This document shows, one piece after another, positions 1 to 8,200 of a DNA stretch of 64,000 nucleotides. Source of the DNA: UMGS1696 sp963642885 (lineage in GTDB: Bacteria; Bacillota; Clostridia; Oscillospirales; CAG-272); assembly GCA_963642885.1 (NCBI GenBank), contig CAVIJI010000006.1, forward strand, positions 17,035 to 81,034, written 5' to 3'. The position numbers were made by a program, and so were the translations under genes. Each line of letters begins with the position of its first letter. The stretch's first letter is position 1. The notes under the pieces were generated by a model. The model did not search any database. It saw only the letters and a list, made by a program, of their open reading frames with translations, and was not told the DNA's origin.

Positions 1-1475
1 TACAGATCGTTTTTATCGTATTTTCCGCCGTACGCTTTTCCGTATCCGTAGTAGTGGTTTCCGCTGCCTGTTTCGTCCGTGCCGAACTGACCGAGCAGAG
101 AAAACTCGCGGTGGACGTCATTCAGTATGCAGCCGGCGAACTTATCGTCGTTTTTCGCTTCACGGAAAACAAGTGTGGCATCGTTGATGTCGGCCGTGTA
201 GTCACGGTCTGTTCTTACAACCAACAGCGTCTTGTCCGCAAGCTCTCCGAGTGACGCTACGTCAGCCGCAACGGAAAGAGGAGAGGTGTCGATTAAAATA
301 AAGTCGAACTCATTGTCGGCAAGATAATTAAGAGTCGACGAAACCGACGGGGAGTGTATCCATCTTACATAGTCGGCATGGTTCTGTGAGTTAAGCGCGA
401 TGGAAATCGTTGTGTCGTTATGCTTGTATTCCGCGTACGGGAAGTCCGCGGCAGAGCGTTTTCCCGTGAGAACCGATGTGAAATCATCTTCCTCGGGCTG
501 AGGCAGCTCGAAAACATTGTGAAGCGCGGGCTTCTTGTAGTCCATATCGACAAGGAGCACACGGTTGCCGTGACTTGCGAGTGCAAGAGCGAGGTTTGCG
601 ACCGTTGTCGATTTTCCTTCGTTTTCGGCTACGCTTGTCACCATGAATATGCGGCTTCCGTTTACTCTCTTTGTGTATTCGAGCTTTGTGGCCATTTTCT
701 GGAAGCATTCCGAGAAAACAAAGCTTGTTTTCGGGTCGGTTATAAGCAGGGATGTTTTTTTTCTGCGGAGAGTGTCGGCAACGGAGTGGATTTTTCTCTG
801 ATGCGATACGGTTCCGAACAGATTCGAGTCGATCTTGTTTCTGAAATCTTCTTCGTCCTTTACCGTGTCGCGGCTTACCGATATGATGATAATTCCCAAA
901 AGAGAAGCGAGCGCGCACAACGCGACTACGGTCGTTTTGTTCTTTTCGTCAATGGTATTCGACGGATACGACGGCAGATTCGGTGAGCGCATTGTTTCCA
1001 CGACCGAATCCTGGAATATGGCATCCGCTATGTCGGGATACACCTCGAGTACAGCGCAAAGCTCGCGATAAGATGTTTCGGGGGATGAGGATGTGACCGA
1101 GACGGTGAAAATATTCGTGTTGCTCAAAACCGAGCTGGATATTCTGCCGTCGAAGGAGTCTGCTCCGAGCAGATTCGCGGCTCTTGTCTTGACGATAGGC
1201 TGTACAAGAACTTCGGTATATATTTCGGCTATTTCGGACGATGTCGCAAGATTCGAGTACGAGTATGAGCCCGAATTTTTTATGTTGACTATCAATGTCG
1301 CCGTGCTGGTGTATTGCGGAATGTACATTCCGCGGCTCCATATAAAAACCGCCATGGCGCCTATAAGCGCCGACAGAACCACTACCCATATATTCGCGAG
1401 TATATCCCGCATGAGGCTGTACGGTTCTACATGGAGTGAAGTCCCTTTATTTGAAATATCGGTGTTTTTATTCAT
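1..1475 (-). CDS. Wzz-like/BY-kinase fusion, capsular polysaccharide tyrosine kinase (3' end off window)
   Basis: An open frame of 491 codons reads from an ATG at 1475 to the window edge. A Wzz-like half comes first, with membrane segments near residues 26-46 and 165-187 around an outer loop. A bacterial tyrosine kinase (BY-kinase) domain follows: Walker A with GKST at residues 287-290, a Walker A' of the LLVDMDYKKP type, and Walker B (FILIDTSP). The last visible residues are a tyrosine-rich tail (HYYGYGKAYGGKYD), the usual autophosphorylation cluster, so very little is missing. The next codon begins TA and could be a stop or tyrosine. In this family the kinase controls length and export of capsule or exopolysaccharide at the membrane. 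The cognate phosphatase is two genes upstream in the same operon. Confidence 0.9.
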   Translation of the reverse strand, partial: MNKNTDISNKGTSLHVEPYSLMRDILANIWVVVLSALIGAMAVFIWSRGMYIPQYTSTATLIVNIKNSGSYSYSNLATSSEIAEIYTEVLVQPIVKTRAANLLGADSFDGRISSSVLSNTNIFTVSVTSSSPETSYRELCAVLEVYPDIADAIFQDSVVETMRSPNLPSYPSNTIDEKNKTTVVALCALASLLGIIIISVSRDTVKDEEDFRNKIDSNLFGTVSHQRKIHSVADTLRRKKTSLLITDPKTSFVFSECFQKMATKLEYTKRVNGSRIFMVTSVAENEGKSTTVANLALALASHGNRVLLVDMDYKKPALHNVFELPQPEEDDFTSVLTGKRSAADFPYAEYKHNDTTISIALNSQNHADYVRWIHSPSVSSTLNYLADNEFDFILIDTSPLSVAADVASLGELADKTLLVVRTDRDYTADINDATLVFREAKNDDKFAGCILNDVHREFSLLGQFGTDETGSGNHYYGYGKAYGGKYDKNDL

Positions 1476-1500
1476 TTCAGAACCTTTGTACCGTTAAAAT

Positions 1501-2316
1501 TTATTCCTCGACGATAACAGTGAGCACCTCGTGGGATGATCTGCCGAAATCGTCGGTATATCTGTAGTGAGCTTCGTACTGACCGGGGGAGGATGTGTCG
1601 ATATCCGTGTCGATAAGTACACCGCCGCTTACATCCTCGCCGTCGCTGTTTGTTGCGGAGAGCAGATTTCCCTTGATATCAACCGTATCTCCGACTTTTA
1701 CGTACAAAAGATAATCCTTAAGCTCGAGCTTCGGCGCGGAGAGGGAGGTTTGCTCGATGTAGACCGGCAAAGTCAGAGAAATTTTGTCGCCCTTGCTGTT
1801 CGTGACCTTCACGGAAATATAGTATGTTCCCTCGATCTGAGAGCTGTACTCCATGGCGGTTATAATAACCTTGCTGCTTATGTCGCCGTCTATGCAGTCT
1901 GTGGCTCCGAGAATGTAGCGAACGGAAATGCCTTGCGATGTTCCGAACACGAGCGAGTCGGATAGAGTGAAGCGGGGACTTTCGTAGTCGGTATAGCGTA
2001 TTTTTCTCTGAGCGGATGTCGTGTGATTATCGTTGTCGCATACCGAATATTTTACAACCGATACGCCCTTTTCGGTGAAACGCGATATCGATTCGACAAT
2101 GATTTTGTCCGTTATGTCGCCGTCTTTTTCGTCATACGCCGTGACTCCCGCGATCAACTCGTCACGCTCGGCGTCAAGACCGACATCGATTATATCGTTC
2201 TCGACGCTAATGACGGGATAGGTCTTGTCTTGCTTCATTCGCATGATGTTGAATGCGGCGAATGCGCACAGCGTCAGAACGAATAGTGTAAGTACACTGT
2301 ATCTGAGGATATTCAT
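1501..2316 (-). CDS. membrane-anchored protein with DUF5011/Ig-like repeats, in capsule operon
   Basis: This 271-aa protein starts with a short basic stretch and one hydrophobic segment (residues about 6-24), a signal anchor. At least two beta-sandwich repeats follow, of the kind found in DUF5011/HYR-like domains: the phrase YDEKDGDITDKI and its later echo DCIDGDISSKV are the recurring signature, and a further Ig-like domain ends the protein. I infer an extracytoplasmic, membrane-tethered role. It lies 25 bases upstream of the kinase gene and 18 bases after the phosphatase gene, so it is co-transcribed with them. Such a protein is not a standard part of capsule regulatory operons. It could be a scaffold or a sensor of the growing polymer. 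The function is unknown. Confidence 0.7.
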   Translation of the reverse strand: MNILRYSVLTLFVLTLCAFAAFNIMRMKQDKTYPVISVENDIIDVGLDAERDELIAGVTAYDEKDGDITDKIIVESISRFTEKGVSVVKYSVCDNDNHTTSAQRKIRYTDYESPRFTLSDSLVFGTSQGISVRYILGATDCIDGDISSKVIITAMEYSSQIEGTYYISVKVTNSKGDKISLTLPVYIEQTSLSAPKLELKDYLLYVKVGDTVDIKGNLLSATNSDGEDVSGGVLIDTDIDTSSPGQYEAHYRYTDDFGRSSHEVLTVIVEE

Positions 2317-2334
2317 CCGAATGTATCTCCGATG

Positions 2335-3075
2335 TTAAATGATTTTTTGCCTGACAGTTTCGATTTTAAAATTTTTCAGGACTTTCACGGGATTGGAGTG
2401 CATAAGCCGCGCGGCGTACTCGTCGGAATACCGTTCCGAGACGGCATTGTACGCGTTCACCAGAATCGGCGTGCGTCTCTCCGAGGAGTGCGAGTCGCTT
2501 GCGATAAAGTCGGCCAGACGGTGCGAAAGAAACGTGTGAGCGCTGCTTTTCGCCTCATCGCCGAACGAACCCTTCAGGCTTCCCTTGTTCAGCTGAACGA
2601 GCGCGCCTGTTTTTTTCAGCTCCGTGATACACCTTACGTCGACTGCGGGATAACGCTCGGGGTGAGCCACAATCGGTATATAACCACGCGACGCGATGAA
2701 CGCCGTTTTCTCCTCTATGATTTCGAAATCGGTGTAAAGCGGGAATTCTATGAGAACATATCCCGAGTGGGCGAGAGTCAGCAGCTCATGTGAACGGAGC
2801 ATCGACGGAATTTCGCGGTAATTATCTCCGACCATGATTTCCTGACCCGAGAAAAGCTTCAGCTTAAGCCCCGCGTCATACGTCATTGCGGACAGCTTTT
2901 CACGCAAGGTGTGAATTTTTTCCGTGTCGTACGGTCTTTCCGACAGAACGTGCGGAGTGCAGATTATACCGTCGGTGCCGCTTTCGGCGGCGGCAATCGC
3001 CATTCTTACGGATTCCCTAAACGACGGCGAGCCGTCGTCGAGTCCCGGGAGTATATGACAGTGGATGTCGTACAT
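2335..3075 (-). CDS. cpsB: CpsB/CapC-family PHP-type tyrosine-protein phosphatase
   Basis: This 246-aa protein of the PHP metallophosphoesterase superfamily removes phosphate from the tyrosine tail of the capsule kinase. Visible metal-binding motifs are DIHCHILPGLDDGS at the N terminus, IVAHPERY in the middle and ASDSHS near the C terminus, all typical of CpsB/YwqE. The start at 3075 puts MYDIHCH first and has AAGG seven bases upstream. A longer in-frame extension would overlap the upstream gene and has no such site. It lies between the dehydratase gene and the Ig-like protein gene, with the kinase downstream, giving a complete kinase/phosphatase switch for capsule or EPS assembly. Confidence 0.92.
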   Translation of the reverse strand: MYDIHCHILPGLDDGSPSFRESVRMAIAAAESGTDGIICTPHVLSERPYDTEKIHTLREKLSAMTYDAGLKLKLFSGQEIMVGDNYREIPSMLRSHELLTLAHSGYVLIEFPLYTDFEIIEEKTAFIASRGYIPIVAHPERYPAVDVRCITELKKTGALVQLNKGSLKGSFGDEAKSSAHTFLSHRLADFIASDSHSSERRTPILVNAYNAVSERYSDEYAARLMHSNPVKVLKNFKIETVRQKII

Positions 3076-3095
3076 ATGTGACCTTTCGAGGCGAT

Positions 3096-5009
3096 TTACG
3101 CGTTCACGACTTTCGCCGTATTTACGATGTCGGCGCATGACGTTTCGGCTTTGTTGCCGCTTTGCGGAATACGGCGGAAGGTCGGTACGACCTCGGCGAG
3201 CTTTTGCTCGACCGCCATGCAGTCACCCGAGTCGGACACAGTGCGCAGCTCGTCAAGCTGAACAACAAAACGCGCGTAATCCATCGGAATCGTCTGACCG
3301 ATGAATATCTTTTTGTCGCTCGTCTTTTGCATACCTTCCTCGCTCATGAGGAGCTCCTCGTAGAGCTTCTCGCCCGGTCTCAGCCCGATATAGCGTATGT
3401 TTATGTCCTTGCCGAGTGTGAGGCCCGACAGACGAACCATGTTTCTCGCCAAGTCGTCTATCTTCACGGGCTCGCCCATGTCGAGAACGAAGATTTCTCC
3501 GCCTTGCGCCATAGCTCCCGCGGTGAGTACAAGCTGACTTGCCTCGGATATCGTCATGAAATAGCGGATTATGTTGGGGTCGGTTACGGTTATATCCTGT
3601 CTTGCTTCGATCTGCTTCTTGAACAGCGGAATTACCGAGCCGTTCGAGCCGAGCACGTTTCCGAAGCGTACGGCGGTGAAAATCGTGTCGGAGGACAGCG
3701 TGTTCGCGTACTGGATTATCATTTCGCATACACGCTTTGTCGCGCCCATGATGTTTGTCGGGTTGACCGCCTTGTCCGTGGATATGAGCACCATTTTTCC
3801 GACCTTGTTCGCGATGGCGGCGCGTGCCGTGTTCAGCGTGCCGAATACATTGTTCTTTACCGCCTCATCGGGAACGGTTTCCATAAGCGGCACATGCTTG
3901 TGAGCGGCGGCATGAACGACGATGTTCGGCTTCTCCGCGGCGAAAATGTCGTTTATCTTTTTGGCGTCGCATACGGTGGCGATGTACACCTCAAGGCTTA
4001 ATTCGTCTCCGTATTTCTGTTTCAGCTCCTGCTGTATCGAGTAGGCGTTGTTTTCGTACACGTCTATGATTATAAGTCTTCTCGGAGAGTTCGCCGCTAC
4101 CCGTCTGCATATTTCCGAGCCGATCGAGCCGCCTCCGCCTGTTATGGCGACGGTCTTTCCGTTCACGAACGAGTAGATTTTCTCGTCCGCTATATTAACG
4201 GGCTCGCGGCCGAGCAGCTCCTCGGGAGTGATGTCGCGCAAGCTTCCCATGAGCCTTTGATTCCTGTTCAGCTCCGAGAGTGTGGGCAGGGTTTTAACGG
4301 CGCATTTCGTTTTCAGACACTCCTCTATGATTTCGGAGCGGCGTTCGTTGTTCACGGACGGAATCGCGAGATATATGAGATCTATGTCGAACTGCTCGCA
4401 TACGCTTTTTATCTCCGTGACCTTGCCGAGAACGGGAATACCGCCGATTTTTCTGCCGATTTTCTCACGGCTGTCGTCGATAAAGCCTATCGGGTGGAGC
4501 GGACACTCGTCCGTCAGCCTGATTTCCTCGAGCATGGCCGAGCCTGCGCCGCCCGCGCCGACGATAAGCACGTTTTTCGCTCCGTCGGCGTATGTGGCCG
4601 TGCGGTCTTTAATCAGCCTGTAGAAAACGCGCGAGCCCGTCACACCGCAGGTGCACAGCAGACAGCAGAAGCACGAGTACATACGCGAGAGGTAGATGTG
4701 AGCGAACACCGATATCGCCATCGCGAAAATGTTCGACAGCAGAGCGACGCAGAAAACGTAAATATAGTCCTTCTCGGTGGCGTAGCGCCATATAACGGAC
4801 GTTACGCCGAACACAAGCGAGAACAGCGTGTAGCACGCCGCCGTATAAAGCGACTCCGTCACGAGAGAGGGAATGTCGAAGGAAATATCCTTCCATATAT
4901 ATATTATAAGACCCGCCGTGCCGTATATCGCGGCGATGATAAGAAAGTCAATCGCAAACAGCAGAAGCCTTCGCTTTGTCGGCTTCGCCGCGCCGTATTT
5001 CATACCCAT
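3096..5009 (-). CDS. membrane NDP-sugar 4,6-dehydratase, CapD/PglF type
   Basis: About 637 aa. The N-terminal third has four predicted membrane segments. Two Rossmann modules follow. The first carries VLIVGAGGAGSAML; the second, the catalytic SDR domain, has ITGGGGSIGSE for NAD binding and STDKAVNPTNIMGATKR, the Tyr-to-Met active-site variant known from PglF, FlaA1 and CapD. The family makes UDP-4-keto-6-deoxy sugars for capsule or glycoprotein glycans. The start is uncertain. The promoter's -10 box at 5080-5085 rules out anything upstream of about 5073. An ATG at 5009 has GAGGA about 11 bases upstream; an ATG at 5054 has no clear ribosome binding site. This is the first gene of the capsule operon. 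Confidence 0.88.
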   Translation of the reverse strand: MGMKYGAAKPTKRRLLLFAIDFLIIAAIYGTAGLIIYIWKDISFDIPSLVTESLYTAACYTLFSLVFGVTSVIWRYATEKDYIYVFCVALLSNIFAMAISVFAHIYLSRMYSCFCCLLCTCGVTGSRVFYRLIKDRTATYADGAKNVLIVGAGGAGSAMLEEIRLTDECPLHPIGFIDDSREKIGRKIGGIPVLGKVTEIKSVCEQFDIDLIYLAIPSVNNERRSEIIEECLKTKCAVKTLPTLSELNRNQRLMGSLRDITPEELLGREPVNIADEKIYSFVNGKTVAITGGGGSIGSEICRRVAANSPRRLIIIDVYENNAYSIQQELKQKYGDELSLEVYIATVCDAKKINDIFAAEKPNIVVHAAAHKHVPLMETVPDEAVKNNVFGTLNTARAAIANKVGKMVLISTDKAVNPTNIMGATKRVCEMIIQYANTLSSDTIFTAVRFGNVLGSNGSVIPLFKKQIEARQDITVTDPNIIRYFMTISEASQLVLTAGAMAQGGEIFVLDMGEPVKIDDLARNMVRLSGLTLGKDINIRYIGLRPGEKLYEELLMSEEGMQKTSDKKIFIGQTIPMDYARFVVQLDELRTVSDSGDCMAVEQKLAEVVPTFRRIPQSGNKAETSCADIVNTAKVVNA

Positions 5010-5079
5010 GAATAAGTAATTCCTCGCAGTCTTTTTTGATTCAGAAGAAGTCATTTTGCGTATGACAATATATAAGTAA

Positions 5080-5108
5080 ATTTTACCACAAACGCAGAGT
5101 TGTGTCAA
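5080..5108 (-). promoter_or_regulatory. sigma-A promoter of the capsule operon
   Basis: On the minus strand TTGACA (5103-5108) and TAAAAT (5080-5085) are separated by exactly 17 bases. It reads toward the dehydratase gene and sits back to back with the promoter of the GH20 gene. Confidence 0.8.
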
Positions 5109-5183
5109 TGGAAAGAGACATTTTATCGCCCTCGAAATGTGTGAAAAACATTGGTTTAACGTTGGTAATTTTACGTAATTGTA

Positions 5184-5212
5184 TTGATTTTGTGCCGTGG
5201 GTATGATATAAT
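5184..5212 (+). promoter_or_regulatory. sigma-A promoter of the GH20/radical-SAM operon
   Basis: TTGATT (5184-5189) and TATAAT (5207-5212) lie 17 bases apart, with an extended -10 (TGA before TATAAT). A strong ribosome binding site (GGAGGA, 5275-5280) precedes the ATG at 5287. No other promoter or terminator is evident until 13304, which supports a five-gene transcript. Confidence 0.8.
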
Positions 5213-5286
5213 GACTTAACCGTAATGATGGGAAGCTTTACTTCCCGAAAATATATAAATAACGGAATCAAAACGGAGGAAAGACA

Positions 5287-8200
5287 ATGAAACAACTCAG
5301 GCACACTCTCTCGCTTGTTCTTGCTTTATGTATGGTGCTCGGCATGGTTACACCGTTGCTTGCCGAGTCTTACGAAATAAGCGTTGAGACAGACTATGAA
5401 ATTCCCGTTGAGACAGATAACGACGACGGCTTCTATTTTGACGTTGTCGATGAGGATGACGGGTATGAGCTGTCGGTTCTTCCCGGAGAAGACGAGCTTC
5501 CCGACGAAGATTACACGACAGAAGGCACCGCGGACAAAAACGGTGCATCATCGGTTGAATATTCCATGAGCATCGTTCACGTGGACTGCGGAAGAAAATA
5601 TTTTACGGTCGATGAAATCAATACTATCATCGACAACGCCGCCGCGGCAGGCTTCAACTACGTTGAGCTTGCGGTAGGCAACGACGGACTTCGCTTCCTG
5701 CTCGACGATATGTCGATAACGGTAGGCGGAACGACATACGTAAGTGATAATGTTGCCGCTGCTGTTCACGCAGGCAACGAAACATACGCGGACTTCGATG
5801 TCGATGAGCTCACACAGAGCGAGATGGACAAGATTATCGCACACGCCAATGAAAAGGGCGTCGGCATAATCCCGCTCATCAATACCCCCGGCCACATGGA
5901 CGCAATCCTTGCGGCAGCTGAAACACTTACAGGTGTACAGTGCGATTTCGACGGTTCGACGACAACAATCGACGTAACGAACTCCACAGCCGTTGAATTC
6001 ACAAAGGCACTTCTTCAGAAGTATATCACATACTTCGCAGGCAAGGGATGTAAGTACTTCAACATCGGCGCAGACGAGTATGCGAACGACGTATACCCGA
6101 AAGGCGGTATGGGATTCGGTCAGATTAAAGAGAACAAGTACACTAACTATGTCGAATACGTAAATGCTGTTAATGCTATGGTTAAGGCTAAGGGCATGAC
6201 ATCCATGATGTTCAATGACGGTGTTATGTACGGCGGTAAGACAGGTATCGACACAGGCATCCTCGTATGCTACTGGTCAAGCGGATGGAACGAATATGAA
6301 GTTGCTTCGGCAGACACGCTCGTTGCAAACGAATACAAGCTCATCAACACACACGGCGACTACTACTGGACACTCGGTAAAAGCCAATGCACAGTAGAAA
6401 AAGCAGGTGAGTTTGTCAAAGAGACCTTCATAGGCAGTACAAGCGAAATATCTCCCGTAGGCGCGATGTTCTGCATTTGGTGCGACTTTCCGAACGCTGA
6501 CACAGCCGCTAACGTAATCACCGCCACAGCAGACGTAATCGATGCGTTCGGCGCTACACTTCCCACAGCCGTAAGCAAGGGCGGTGCGAATGACGAAACC
6601 ACACCTACGGATTACATCGAGGTTAACATTCAGGTAGGCGAAACCGCTACGAAAACAATCGACGGTTACAACTACGAGAACGATGTAGATGAGACGCAAT
6701 TCGATACAGCAATTGCGACAAAGGATGTAAAGGGTGTTAACGAAAGCTCCACTGAAGTTACAACTTATACACTTGGAAGTAAGTTGGATAGAGTAAATAA
6801 CGTTAAAGGCGTAGTAAGTGATGGAAACGGACACTACATTAAGCTGAATGGTACTACGGTCGAAGCAACTGGCGAAATCAGTGAAGCAACTGAATTTACA
6901 GGTATAACTTCCGGTAGTTCTACCAGTTCTCGCTACAAACTCAAAAGCGGAGACTATTATCTGACTTATAATAACAATGGAAATTTGACTGTTTCAACGA
7001 GCGAGAGCAGTAATAGCTGGGTTTACGGTAGTTCAAGCGGTTTCCGAGCTGGTAGTAATACTGGATATTATATTGCTTACAAAAGTGGCGAATGGTCTGT
7101 ATTATACTATAATTATTATTATACGAGTGCTGCCCTTGGTTACCTCTACTCGAGAACGGCTAACACATCTACTGTTCCAGTCCCCGCCTCCACGACCGTA
7201 ACCTTCACGGGCGTGAGCGCAGGCACGACCTACCTTAAGGTGGGCACGCAGTGGTATAAGGTGAATGTAACGGCTGTATCCGATCCGCTCACTATAGAGT
7301 ATTGGATTACGAACGACCATGTACAAAAGTCAAGCACTGATACCTCGAATAGTGTCACACTTCAAAACACATACAGTGGCATTACGAGCGAGGATGGCGT
7401 AGACGTTACCGCAATCGTTCCTTCTCAAGGATTAAGAACAAGAACACTTGATTACTGGAAATGCCTCCTTCTCGATAAAACAAAGGAAAACAACAGTACG
7501 AGCGGTACCGAAGAACAGACTATCGATGCAGGCGACGACGAAACAACAAACGGCGTAGAGTTTACAAAGGTTCGTTTCAACGGCGCATGGCAGGTTTATA
7601 CCGTTAATAACGAATGGGTAACGGTAGATCTTACTAAAAATCAGCTTGTCGCATATTACCTTGAAGTAATCGATATAAAGAACTCGAACTTAACAAGCGA
7701 ACTGTATGTAAACGCAGCCGACTGGGGCACAAAGGGCGATGGTTCTTCAACCTGGGGATACACTCCCGAAAGCGACAGATGCTCCGTTTCGGTTCAGCTT
7801 GTATATGAAGACGGTCAAACCAACCCTTCGGATACAACTGCGGCTAACTTAAGATCCAAGACTATCGTATACGGTTATTGGTCTGCTGGACGTGGAATAG
7901 GTACGATGTTCTTTAACGGACAGGAAGACTATCAGATTTATAAGGTGACCGCAGAAACGGGAACAATGGTAAGTTCGACCTCGAGTAGTAGTATAACAGC
8001 CACAAATGGTGTGTATGTTACATCTTTTACATGGGACAAAAATGAAGAAACCGTTTGGGAAGGCGACTTGGCTAAAACGGTAAGCGTTCATAATAATGCT
8101 AAAAATCCGACTTATACAGCTCCATACGATAATCTCGCATGGAATACATCAAGCGGAAACGAGAACAACGCAATTCTGATTCGTGTATACGTTAAGGCAG

